Position numbers and translations under genes: made by a program
Shown here: piece after piece, positions 52,851 through 60,538 of the stretch
How positions within the stretch are numbered: position 1 is the first letter of the stretch
Layout of the letters: each line of letters opens with the position of its first letter
The notes under the pieces: model-generated
What the model was told of the DNA's origin: nothing
Seen by the model: only the letters and a program-made list of their open reading frames with translations
The model's database searches: none
Assembly: GCF_009762775.1 (NCBI RefSeq)
Contig: NZ_CP046401.1
Coordinates: 2,728,001-2,792,000, forward strand
Origin: Maribellus comscasis
GTDB lineage: Bacteria > Bacteroidota > Bacteroidia > Bacteroidales > Prolixibacteraceae
Reading direction: 5' to 3'
Length of the DNA: 64,000 nucleotides

Positions 52851-53023
52851 TATGAATGCTCTTTCTCGTTTACCACTTTCCGGAGGGCAATCCGGATAAA
52901 ATTTGTGATGGATATGTTTTCTTTTCGGCAGTATTCATCCAATGCCGCGCGTTCATCTTTCGAAAGACGGATTCCTATTCTGAGATTTTTTTTCCGTACA
53001 TCTTTTAAATCGATATTTTTCAT
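52850..53023 (-). CDS. Ribbon-helix-helix DNA-binding protein
   Basis: A 57-codon ORF with the core LRIGIRLSKDERAALDEYCRKENISITNFIRIALRKVV, a clear RHH pattern as in MobC-like and plasmid copy-control proteins. Its stop TAA overlaps the ATG of the replication gene, so the two are translationally coupled. It could regulate replication gene expression or bind near the origin. Confidence 0.75.
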   Translation of the reverse strand: MKNIDLKDVRKKNLRIGIRLSKDERAALDEYCRKENISITNFIRIALRKVVNEKEHS

Positions 53024-53102
53024 TTGATAAAAATTTGTTGAAACAAGGTTTTGTTTTTCTGTTACAACATCAAGGACAAAAAAAGAGGACCGTTTTGTCT
53101 CC

Positions 53103-53480
53103 CTATCGTGATAATTTTTTACGGATCAGTTCCAGTGTTTTTTCATCGTTATATTCCAGCCACTCAAAATCCTCCGGGGTAATGTTGTTGTGTTTTAAAT
53201 ATTCTGTACATTTCCGTACTATTTGCCGTTTGGCCCGTTCGTTTACTTCGCTTTTTTCTGATTCGTAATCCCCAAACCATCCGGAACGGTAATATTTGCC
53301 GCCGGACGAATCCCAGCAGCGGTTCCAGCTTTGTATATGTATATGCCGGTAATGGGTAACCATGTTGGCAATCCACAATGTATTTTTGTTATCGATAACC
53401 GTTTTCAGATATTCGGATTCCGGGAAATAATCTTTACATAACTGGCAAAATGCTGTGCTATTTTCAAACGGCGGAAACAA
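53103..53480 (-). CDS. Hypothetical protein, possibly truncated or frameshifted at the start
   Basis: A 125-residue reading frame from a TTG, with FCQLCKDYFPESEYLKTV and HYRHIHIQSWNRCW. The open frame extends about 40 codons further upstream (KHEFRQIEKEEKESLKAVEALEIC) with coding-like sequence but no ATG before a TAG. A short ORF in another frame starts with ATG in the same place. Either a rare start (CTG or TTG) is used or the N-terminus is broken. Family unknown. Confidence 0.5.
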   Translation of the reverse strand: MFPPFENSTAFCQLCKDYFPESEYLKTVIDNKNTLWIANMVTHYRHIHIQSWNRCWDSSGGKYYRSGWFGDYESEKSEVNERAKRQIVRKCTEYLKHNNITPEDFEWLEYNDEKTLELIRKKLSR

Positions 53481-53621
53481 ACATATTTCAAGTGCTTCAA
53501 CCGCTTTCAGCGATTCCTTTTCTTCCTTTTCAATTTGCCGGAATTCATGTTTGATTTTAGCGACTTCGCGCTTCTGGATACTTTGTCGATTTTTATTATG
53601 ATTCTAATTTTACTTTTGTAT

Positions 53622-53843
53622 TTACTCAAAAATAAATCTGTAAACATCATGCTTATTTAACTCATAACGACTACCGGCAACAACTGCATTAGTGCTTGTA
53701 TCTACTATCAAAAAACCACCTAAATTGTCGGTATTTATGTTTTTCACCTTGCTTTTGTTCAGCAAATAACCCTGCTTTTGTAACTCTCTGCGGAGTTTGT
53801 TTTCATTGGGATTTTCGATATATTCTTGTGCTGTATTTTTCAT
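53622..53843 (-). CDS. Hypothetical small protein
   Basis: A 73-residue protein (MKNTAQEYIENPNENKLRRELQKQGYLLNKSKVKNI). It contains GGFLIVDTSTNAVVAGSRYELN, probably a small beta-strand pair after a helix. Similar short proteins appear in Bacteroidota mobile DNA, as I recall; no function known. Confidence 0.6.
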   Translation of the reverse strand: MKNTAQEYIENPNENKLRRELQKQGYLLNKSKVKNINTDNLGGFLIVDTSTNAVVAGSRYELNKHDVYRFIFE

Positions 53844-53853
53844 TTTTTTAGGT

Positions 53854-54084
53854 TTAGTCTTGGTGCAATGGATTTTCTATTTCATATTCCCTCAAACCAT
53901 CAAGCAATTCTTCAAGTACATCCTCAACTTCGAGGACCAAGTTTATTCTTTCTAATTCGAGATTGTCGTCGTTTATTTTCCAGCGGCCAGCAGCTACATT
54001 TATATACCGCTCCCTAAATTCTTTAAATTTCTCGATGGTTTCTTGCATTTCATTAAATGTGACGTAATTAAATTCTACTTTCAT
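53854..54084 (-). CDS. Hypothetical small protein
   Basis: A 76-residue, acidic, helical protein (MKVEFNYVTFNEMQETIEKFKEFRERYIN). It lies 10 bp before the 73-residue gene. Unknown family. Confidence 0.55.
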   Translation of the reverse strand: MKVEFNYVTFNEMQETIEKFKEFRERYINVAAGRWKINDDNLELERINLVLEVEDVLEELLDGLREYEIENPLHQD

Positions 54085-54118
54085 GATTTCATTTTTTAAA
54101 TTATTAATAATTAATTAT

Positions 54119-54394
54119 TTATGATTTCTTTTTATCAGCTTCGTTTCGCAAAGCTTCAATTATTTCTGAACGGAAAAACCAGGTTTTACGCCCGTGGCCA
54201 TGTTCGCGGAAAATTCCGTTTTTTATGAATTTGCGAAATGTGGGTAACGACATCCCGGCAAGTTTGGCAGCTTGTTCCCTGTTTAGTTTATCGCGTGTAA
54301 TGTCGGGTTCCTGTGGCCGGTTGGCCCGAAGTTCCTGCCGGAGTATCTCCCGAAATTCCTTTGCTTTTAGGATAATAATAGATTCATCGTTCAT
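54119..54394 (-). CDS. HTH_17/excisionase-like DNA-binding protein
   Basis: A 91-residue protein from MNDESIIILKAKEFREILRQEL. The core LNREQAAKLAGMSLPTFRKFIKNGIFREHGHGRKTWFFRSEIIEAL is the winged-helix pattern of excisionase-family proteins. The longer frame to 54436 overlaps the upstream RHH gene, so ATG 54394, placed 10 bp after that gene's stop, is the better start. It probably controls excision. Confidence 0.82.
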   Translation of the reverse strand: MNDESIIILKAKEFREILRQELRANRPQEPDITRDKLNREQAAKLAGMSLPTFRKFIKNGIFREHGHGRKTWFFRSEIIEALRNEADKKKS

Positions 54395-54404
54395 GGGACA
54401 GTAA

Positions 54405-54569
54405 TTAAAGAAGTTCGTAGGTCTGTTGTAATGCAAAACGGATTAGGTCGGAAAGATTAACATCTTTTTTATGACAATAATCCATTACTTTTTTATGCTC
54501 TGAAGGTGTCACAGGCACGAATAAACGTTTTACTTTTTTTTCAGGTTTTGGAATAAAAACATCTTTCAT
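54405..54569 (-). CDS. Ribbon-helix-helix DNA-binding protein
   Basis: A 54-codon ORF with the core VKRLFVPVTPSEHKKVMDYCHKKDVNLSDLIRFALQQTYEL, a clear RHH pattern. It is the first leftward gene from the control region at 54607-54698, opposite the XRE repressor, which is the Cro-like position. Confidence 0.72.
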   Translation of the reverse strand: MKDVFIPKPEKKVKRLFVPVTPSEHKKVMDYCHKKDVNLSDLIRFALQQTYELL

Positions 54570-54606
54570 AATATCATTATTTGAGTTATTATGCTTACAA
54601 ATATAT

Positions 54607-54698
54607 ATAAAACTATTTTATTATAGAATATTATATAATTTTATTTTAATAATGATATACTTTTTTTGCTACTAATTATAGTTTTATCTATATTTTTG
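54607..54698. promoter_or_regulatory. Divergent control region with inverted operator
   Basis: ATAAAACTAT (54607-54616) and ATAGTTTTAT (54678-54687) form a perfect 10-bp inverted repeat. A rightward -7 box, TATTTTTG (54691-54698), ends only 4 bp before the repressor ATG, so its mRNA may be leaderless. The operator touches this promoter, as expected for self-control. Confidence 0.6.
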
Positions 54699-54702
54699 CA
54701 CT

Positions 54703-55398
54703 ATGAAACCTATTGGGGAAAAAATAAAGGAACTAAGAAAGTCTAAAGGCATTAACCAAATTTCAGTGGCTGAAGCTTGTGGAATCAAACAATCTTCATA
54801 CGCCAATATAGAAAACGGCAAAACACAAGCTATTAGCATTGAAGTTGGGAAAGGTATTGCTAAAGCATTGAGCATTCCTTTTGATGAATTGTTTGAGATT
54901 GAATATTCAAACGATACAATTATAAAACTTGAAAATCAGCTTAAAGAGGAAGAGGAAAAAGTTAAAAAGTTAGAAGAAAGAATCAACGAAAAAAATATTA
55001 TAATAGAATCTTTCAGAAAAGAAATTTTACAATACAAGGCAAAGTGGCTTTGGCCGAAACTCATTGAAAACCTTTCAATAATTGGGAGAAGTGAAATGAA
55101 ACTAAATGGTGTAAATTCAGAGAAACAGATTGAAGAATTGGAAGAAATCATTAATTATAATATTGGTCAATTTAAGGATAAAATCTCTGTAGTTTTGGAT
55201 TCAGGCATTGTTGATCGCTATAATCTAATGGATCATATTCTACTAAATTCACCAATCTTACAAAATATAATAAGAGAAAAGACCAAATCGAAAACTGAAT
55301 TCATTTCGTACTTCACGAAATACATAAATCGGTTCATTGAAATTAAAGAATACGAAGTAGAAAAATTTATACTAACTCACAAATTTATTAATTGGTGA
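54703..55398 (+). CDS. XRE-family repressor with coiled-coil
   Basis: The 231-residue protein has an N-terminal Cro/CI HTH (KIKELRKSKGINQISVAEACGIKQSSYANIENGKTQAISIEVGKGIAKAL) and then a long coiled coil (about 70-110, ENQLKEEEEKVKKLEERINEKN). A helical C-terminal part follows. It is the probable master repressor of element 2, divergent from the RHH/excisionase operon. The C-terminal domain differs from S24 peptidase repressors, so classical RecA-driven cleavage is unlikely. Confidence 0.85.
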   Translation: MKPIGEKIKELRKSKGINQISVAEACGIKQSSYANIENGKTQAISIEVGKGIAKALSIPFDELFEIEYSNDTIIKLENQLKEEEEKVKKLEERINEKNIIIESFRKEILQYKAKWLWPKLIENLSIIGRSEMKLNGVNSEKQIEELEEIINYNIGQFKDKISVVLDSGIVDRYNLMDHILLNSPILQNIIREKTKSKTEFISYFTKYINRFIEIKEYEVEKFILTHKFINW

Positions 55399-55697
55399 AC
55401 AAATTGTCCCCCATCTGTAAATACTGCGCAAGAATAAATTTTGAAACTGTCCCTAAATTGTACAGATTCAGCAAAAATATTTTTTGTGGTTTATTTCTTT
55501 TTGAGAATAAGAAATTTGAGATTTTAAATTATCGCTGGGTTTATTTATTCATTTCCCGGGATTTTTATTTATAATGTCAAGTTGTCCTTTTCAGGGGACA
55601 ACTTGTCCAAAAATATTTGTTTTTATAACTTTTTGTTTCAAAAGAAGTGGTTCCTGCATGGGGCTGAAATGACAAGATTTAGTTATTTCCCGTTATG

Positions 55698-56822
55698 CTA
55701 CCTGAACAAACTCAAGTATTCATCAAAAACATAGATCCGGCCTCGTTGCCCTCCGGTAACTTCATTAAGAATACCCAGTTTTTCCAGGCTGTTAATCAGT
55801 TTGTATGCCGAAGGCATTGAAATGCCGGCAACTTTGCTCACTACATCAGCTGTTACCAATGGTTTTTGGTATAAGAAATCAGTAACAGCTTTTGCAGAAG
55901 TCATCCTGTTACCCAGGCTTTGAATATCATTATCCACTTTCTTTTGCAGCTGCATTATACCGTCAAAAGTTGATATTCCATTTCTGCAGGTTTCAATAAT
56001 TCCAACCAAAAAGAATTTAAACCACTGCTCAATGTTATTATCTACTCTCACAATAGTTAAATTGTCATAATACAACTTTCTGTTTCTTTCAAAAAAATCG
56101 GATAAATACAGAATTGGCTTTTTTAAAATATTCCTGCTCACCAAATAAAGCGGAATAAGCAAACGGCCAACCCTCCCGTTTCCATCTAAAAACGGGTGAA
56201 TGGTTTCGAACTGGTAATGTACAATGGCAATTTTTAAAAGCTCAGGTAACAAATTAGATTCATTGTGCAGAAACTTTTCAATGTCGCTCATTAATTCTGT
56301 TACCGACGAATGAACAGGTGGAATAAAAACCGCATCGCTAATGGAAGCCCCTCCAATCCAGTTCTGGCTTCGCCTGAATTCTCCAGGTTGTTTTTCCGCA
56401 CCCCGCACACCCTGCAATAATACTTTATGCGTTTCACGAATTAACCTGTTAGAAAATGGCAGGTTTCCCAATTCTTTAATGGCCCACTCCATTGCTTTTG
56501 TGTAGTTCTGAACTTCTTCCTGGTCATTTCTCCTATCCAGTGGAATATCTTCTTTATCCAGCAGTGCTTCTTCAATTTTAGTTTGCGTACCTTCAATTTT
56601 GCTACTTTTTATAGCTTCTTTGAGAACGTGCATACTGATAAATAAATCGATATTGGGAATATAATTGGAATACATATCCAGCCGGCCTAACTCCCTGTCT
56701 GCCTGGCTTAATAATTTCCATATTTCCATGTTCTCAATCTTCCATTCCCGGTTAATTGGGTTAGGTTGGAAACTTTTGTATGTTCCTTGATTAATATAAG
56801 TTCCTGCCTGAAATGTTTTCAT
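55698..56822 (-). CDS. Fic-family AMP-transferase
   Basis: The 374-residue protein carries the Fic motif HPFLDGNGRVGR (209-220) with the catalytic His. The N-terminal inhibitory-helix motif SSKIEG (73-78) indicates a self-inhibited class II Fic enzyme. The C-terminal part (AKAVTDFLYQKPLVTADVVSKVAGISMPSAYKLINSLEKLGILNEVTGGQRGRIYVFDEYLSLF) is a winged helix often found in this subfamily. It transfers AMP to a target protein; the target is unknown. It stands alone in the cargo region of element 2. Confidence 0.92.
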   Translation of the reverse strand: MKTFQAGTYINQGTYKSFQPNPINREWKIENMEIWKLLSQADRELGRLDMYSNYIPNIDLFISMHVLKEAIKSSKIEGTQTKIEEALLDKEDIPLDRRNDQEEVQNYTKAMEWAIKELGNLPFSNRLIRETHKVLLQGVRGAEKQPGEFRRSQNWIGGASISDAVFIPPVHSSVTELMSDIEKFLHNESNLLPELLKIAIVHYQFETIHPFLDGNGRVGRLLIPLYLVSRNILKKPILYLSDFFERNRKLYYDNLTIVRVDNNIEQWFKFFLVGIIETCRNGISTFDGIMQLQKKVDNDIQSLGNRMTSAKAVTDFLYQKPLVTADVVSKVAGISMPSAYKLINSLEKLGILNEVTGGQRGRIYVFDEYLSLFR

Positions 56823-57173
56823 CTATGCAAAATTTTAAATAAAAATACTCCTTATTTAAGAAAACAGCAAAAAACTTAAATAACGAATGAATTAATTTAA
56901 CTTTTTGAATATAATTTTAAACAAGAGGCTACCTGATTAAATCTTCTTGTATATAATTTAAATAGCCGGTTTTATAATTTTCATTGCGTCTATTAAGAAT
57001 TGAGTGGGTGCCAGGTTTTTTCAATGTAAGCTGCAAAGAATTAAGATGAGGGTCTAAAATAAATTATATCTATAAATTATTAATTAATTTTAAAAAGACT
57101 TAAAAGAAGATTATATTTAAACTTCTTTCCATTTTTTTGGAATATTTTTGTTGATAAAAAGAACAATCAAATA
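56823..57173. other. Gene-free stretch between Fic and TIGR04255-like genes
   Basis: A/T-rich DNA of 351 bp with divergent genes on both sides. A possible rightward -7 box TATTTTTG (57143-57150) lies 24 bp before the TIGR04255-like start. Nothing else is recognisable. Confidence 0.45.
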
Positions 57174-57932
57174 ATGAGTATCGAAGAAGTTTTCCCTAAT
57201 CCACTAGTTAAAAGAGTGATCTTTCAAATAAGGTTTCCTAATTTATTTTATATCGAAGATAAAATTGGTGAATTCCAACTTAAAATAATGGAACAATTCC
57301 CCAAATCATCTATGATTTTTGAAAAACAAATTGTTTTTAACATTGGGTATGAATCAGAAATAAAAGACGAAGACAAGAAGAAACTTGATCAAGGCGCTAG
57401 AAAGGTTTGGAAATTTGAAAATGATGAAAAAGTTCAAGTAAATGTTTATTCAGATTCACTTTCAATAACATCAGAATCTCACAAAACTTATAACAATGAT
57501 CATGCGGGTAATAAATTCAGAGATACTATTAATTTCGTAGTTGGAAGTTTTATTGAAATAGTGAAAATTCCAATTATTCTTAGAATAGGTTTTAGGTATA
57601 TGGATGAATATCCAATGGGCGAGATGAACAATGAAATTTTTAGCCAGAGTTTCAATCCAGCATTTAATATAGATAGATTCGATGTGTCAAAAGCGTTAAA
57701 CATAAATTTTCAAACAAATTTGATAGTAGGAGATAAATTTTTTAATTATGCAGAAAGGATAGAAAAAAAAGAAAACAATTGGCTCATTCATCTTGATTTT
57801 GATGCATTTGCGAAAAATATAAAAGCAGTAGATTACCTCGAAATAACTGACAAATTGCACGAAATTAACTCACAAGAATTTGAAACAGTTATTAAGGAAC
57901 CAGTATACCAGTATATGCGTAATATTGATTAA
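57174..57932 (+). CDS. TIGR04255-like protein
   Basis: A 252-residue protein with the family landmarks NPLVKRVIFQIRF near the start and ILRIGFRYMDE in the middle. These correspond to PPLVEVVFELFF and VEKVGFRTINK of the element 1 protein. It is the first of three rightward genes in the cargo region. The activity of the family is unknown; presence in both elements supports a selected accessory role. Confidence 0.72.
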   Translation: MSIEEVFPNPLVKRVIFQIRFPNLFYIEDKIGEFQLKIMEQFPKSSMIFEKQIVFNIGYESEIKDEDKKKLDQGARKVWKFENDEKVQVNVYSDSLSITSESHKTYNNDHAGNKFRDTINFVVGSFIEIVKIPIILRIGFRYMDEYPMGEMNNEIFSQSFNPAFNIDRFDVSKALNINFQTNLIVGDKFFNYAERIEKKENNWLIHLDFDAFAKNIKAVDYLEITDKLHEINSQEFETVIKEPVYQYMRNID

Positions 57933-57949
57933 TAAAAACTAAACTAATC

Positions 57950-58147
57950 ATGGATTTAATATTTACCGGAGACAACAAGCAGGAATACAATACAAAAGAA
58001 ATTAATATAGATAAATACATAGTGTCTGTAATTGTGGATGATGATAATAGATTTATAGGAATTTCAAAAATTGAAATTAATAAAGCATTCATAAGCCATA
58101 AAACTAAATTAGGAGTTCATCAAGTTGAGGAATTCTATCAGGATTAA
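57950..58147 (+). CDS. Small protein in the TIGR04255 cassette
   Basis: A 65-residue protein (MDLIFTGDNKQEYNTKEINIDKYIVSVIVDDDNRFIGI) with strand-rich composition. It lies between the TIGR04255-like gene (17 bp) and the 203-residue gene (5 bp), so it is part of one operon. Family unknown; an antitoxin-like or adaptor role is possible from context. Confidence 0.6.
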   Translation: MDLIFTGDNKQEYNTKEINIDKYIVSVIVDDDNRFIGISKIEINKAFISHKTKLGVHQVEEFYQD

Positions 58148-58152
58148 ATAAC

Positions 58153-58764
58153 ATGTTTTACGAACTTGAAAATGTAGATCCAATATTAAGGTTCGGCGAT
58201 GTTATTGAAGGATTTCAAATGTTAAAACCAAATTACAATAATTTCCCGACAGATAAGCTCAATTTTCAAATATCAGTTGAAAATTTCAAATATTTTATTG
58301 TAACCACACCTTGCTGTTCAATTGAAAAATCAAAACTTTCTGTTGCCGCGCTAAAAGAAATTAGACCAGCATTTTTAAAAAATGAATACTTTGCAGAAGA
58401 TCTTACTCGGATTAACAGACTTGTTTCACCAGAAAATTCCGTCCCTAAGATTGCATGGGAGAAATTTCCTGAGGAAGAAAAACAAAAACGTATTGGCTGC
58501 GGCTTTTCCTATACTTTTCTAGACATATTTGTTTATGATTCCAATGATTTATTAGAAAATTATGAATTAAATTCCAAAGAAGGCAAAATTAACTGTGGCT
58601 ACTACATGATTGATTTCAAAGATATTTTTGTCATAGAATCAGACCAAATACAGAGGAACAAAAAGATTCCAAAAATTCTTCAATTGTCTATTAAGTCTAG
58701 AGATGAATTGAGAACCAAATTAGCTACATACTTTAATAGAGTACCCGAAGAAGATGTAATATAA
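58153..58764 (+). CDS. Unknown protein in the TIGR04255 cassette
   Basis: A 203-residue soluble protein. It contains FKYFIVTTPCCSIEKSKLSVAALKEIRP, where two adjacent Cys could be functional, and FLDIFVYDSNDL. It is the third gene of the cassette, ending 3 bp before the convergent integrase stop. I recognise no family. Confidence 0.65.
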   Translation: MFYELENVDPILRFGDVIEGFQMLKPNYNNFPTDKLNFQISVENFKYFIVTTPCCSIEKSKLSVAALKEIRPAFLKNEYFAEDLTRINRLVSPENSVPKIAWEKFPEEEKQKRIGCGFSYTFLDIFVYDSNDLLENYELNSKEGKINCGYYMIDFKDIFVIESDQIQRNKKIPKILQLSIKSRDELRTKLATYFNRVPEEDVI

Positions 58765-58767
58765 ACT

Positions 58768-60021
58768 CTATAAACTTCCCCAGGTATTATCCATTTCTGT
58801 TTTTTTCATTTGGTCTGCCACCTCAATATATTTCCGGAGGGTTCGTTCTTCTTTTATCCCGGTAATTTCCATTACTGTTTGAGTTTTCATCCCCAAAAAA
58901 AGAGAAATTGTAATAAACGTTTTCCGGGCAACGTGAGCTGTTAAAACTTCGTGTTTTTTCTTCGGTTCTTGGCTAAACTGATTTCCCCTGTAGGAATCAA
59001 TGATTACTTTCGATTTTATTTTTGCCTTTTTTGCAGCCTCTTTAATGTAGGTATTAAATTTTTGGTTGCTTATGGTAGGTAAAATAAAAACGGGCCTTTC
59101 TTCATATCGACTAATTATTTTTCTGGACCAATCGGTTAAAGGAATTGTAACCGGTTTTTTTACTTTTTTGGTTGTAATTACAATATTGTCGCCCTGGAGG
59201 TGCTCCCATCGCAACCGCTGTAAATCAGAATAACGTAATCCGGTGGTACATCCCAAACAAAAAATATCGCGTACTTTGCGAAGTTTCTCGTTTTCAAAAT
59301 TATGGTTATACAAAGTTTTAAACTCCTCGATTGTGAGAGTTACCGGTGTAATATCTCTTTCGGGAGATCTGAATTCTTTTGGCAATTTACCGGAATAATA
59401 TCCCCTGGCTTCGCACCAGTTCAGGAACATTTTCAAGTTTTTGATTCTCCTGGCAAATGTGTTGTTCGCTAAAGGTTCTTCCCGGTCAAAAGCAAATTGC
59501 CGTAAACTATCGAATAACTGCATATCCAGATTCTTGAATGTGATCCGGATGTTTTTTTCTTCCTGAAATTTATTGAAAAAATTGTAGGTGGTATTCCTGG
59601 CGCGGTAGGTATTATACTCATTGTTTTTCTGGGTAAAATCGAGCCATTCTTTAAAGGCTTCATCAAATTTAATTTCCGGTCGGTTTGGCGATTTCTTACC
59701 ACTTACCGGATCTACACCTTTTAATATTTGCTTAATTGCCTGCTCTGTAACCGGGTGCTCATTTAACAAACAATAATCATTGTAACCTTTCATTAATTTT
59801 TCCAACTGATTTAAAGTCGCATTGATTTCTTTGTGCCGGTTGTCTGGTGCATTTTTATGATTTTTATTTAATCTTCTTTTCCCCGGGTTCCAGTCAGATT
59901 CCTTTACGCTGTCAATGGTTTTATAATATCGTTTCCCTTTATGAATTATTTTGGCCATTACAGGGACTTTTGCATCTTTATTTATAGCACCAGTGTTCAG
60001 ATAAAAGATTATATTTGGCAT
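58768..60021 (-). CDS. Tyrosine recombinase/integrase of element 2
   Basis: The 417-residue protein has an N-terminal arm-binding domain (MPNIIFYLNTGAINKDAKVPVMAKI), a core-binding domain (about 115-210) and a catalytic domain. It shows Arg263 (TTGLRYSD), His363 and Arg366 (TAHVARKT) and the nucleophile Tyr398 (RKYIE). The second His/Trp position, GH in most relatives, is Ile389 here (EITGIKEERT). It sits next to attR2 and targets the tRNA-Arg 3' end. Confidence 0.94.
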   Translation of the reverse strand: MPNIIFYLNTGAINKDAKVPVMAKIIHKGKRYYKTIDSVKESDWNPGKRRLNKNHKNAPDNRHKEINATLNQLEKLMKGYNDYCLLNEHPVTEQAIKQILKGVDPVSGKKSPNRPEIKFDEAFKEWLDFTQKNNEYNTYRARNTTYNFFNKFQEEKNIRITFKNLDMQLFDSLRQFAFDREEPLANNTFARRIKNLKMFLNWCEARGYYSGKLPKEFRSPERDITPVTLTIEEFKTLYNHNFENEKLRKVRDIFCLGCTTGLRYSDLQRLRWEHLQGDNIVITTKKVKKPVTIPLTDWSRKIISRYEERPVFILPTISNQKFNTYIKEAAKKAKIKSKVIIDSYRGNQFSQEPKKKHEVLTAHVARKTFITISLFLGMKTQTVMEITGIKEERTLRKYIEVADQMKKTEMDNTWGSL

Positions 60022-60061
60022 AGTGAGGTAAAATTTTTCATGCTACTAAAATACAAAACTT

Positions 60062-60080
60062 GTATCCTTTTTGTATCCTA
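60062..60080. promoter_or_regulatory. Probable integrase arm-type sites of element 2
   Basis: GTATCCTTT (60062-60070) and GTATCCTA (60073-60080) are 11 bp apart, between the integrase start and attR2. The same GTATCCTTT is at 43679-43687 inside the left end. This mirrors the paired sites of element 1. Confidence 0.5.
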
Positions 60081-60192
60081 TTTTGTAGAAAAATGGGGAA
60101 TTCGACAAAAACCAAAAGAAAAATATACTATACAAGTAGCTGATATACAGAATATATATACAAATTAACCAAAACAAAGAAAATGTAGGTTA

Positions 60193-60209
60193 ATTCCCGG
60201 TGGGACTAC
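60193..60209 (+). repeat. attR of element 2
   Basis: An exact copy of the 17-bp repeat at the tRNA-Arg 3' end (43611-43627). The chromosome resumes with AAAAACTG and a terminator. Confidence 0.92.
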
Positions 60210-60219
60210 AAAAACTGAC

Positions 60220-60253
60220 AAAGCGCGGCAACATAGTATGGCAGCGCTTTTTT
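60220..60253 (+). terminator. Original terminator of the tRNA-Arg gene
   Basis: AAGCGC/GCGCTT (60221-60226, 60244-60249), followed by T residues, lies 11 bp after attR2. It would have ended the tRNA gene before insertion. Confidence 0.75.
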
Positions 60254-60538
60254 GTATCTTAAATACCTTTATTTGCCCAGCCCCGATTAACTTAAATCCA
60301 TTCTCAAAATCGGAGAGTTAATAGATTCCGGATAACCCGTAACATAAGGTTTTAATTTACTCTGCAAACCTTGTTCTCTTATCATTGTTCCATATTAACA
60401 TATAGAATTATTGTAAAAGTCTTTGTGAAGCTGTAACTTGATTATCAATCGTGAAACATGATAAAACTTCACAAGGTCAAAAAAGAGAGACAAAGAATAA
60501 ATTTTTATTAGCCATAATATTCAAAAAAACCGGAATAA
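60254..60538. other. Gene-free stretch upstream of the Wzi-like gene
   Basis: About 285 bp of A/T-rich chromosome DNA without a supported gene. It presumably holds the promoter of the following gene, but no motif is clear. Confidence 0.4.

Larger units (their letters stand above)
43611..60209. mobile_element. Element 2: phage-satellite-like island in tRNA-Arg
   Basis: The element is about 16.6 kb, bounded by a perfect 17-bp repeat (43611-43627 and 60193-60209). It has the same layout as element 1: integrase at the right end, cargo (Fic, TIGR04255-like), XRE repressor, RHH and HTH proteins, DnaD-like replication gene beside an iteron-like cluster, and a leftward tail block with tape measure and hub-like genes. 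No capsid, portal, terminase, sheath or lysis gene is recognisable. Confidence 0.88.

Noticed and set aside
55392..55574. 60-codon ORF after the XRE repressor
   Set aside because: Aromatic and Cys/Phe-rich composition without domain pattern, in an A/T-rich spacer that also holds a short inverted repeat.
24355..60209. Reading the region as one decayed prophage
   Set aside because: Two separate perfect att repeats, two integrases, two tRNA targets and a full original tRNA terminator between them show two independent insertions. Nearly all genes are intact.
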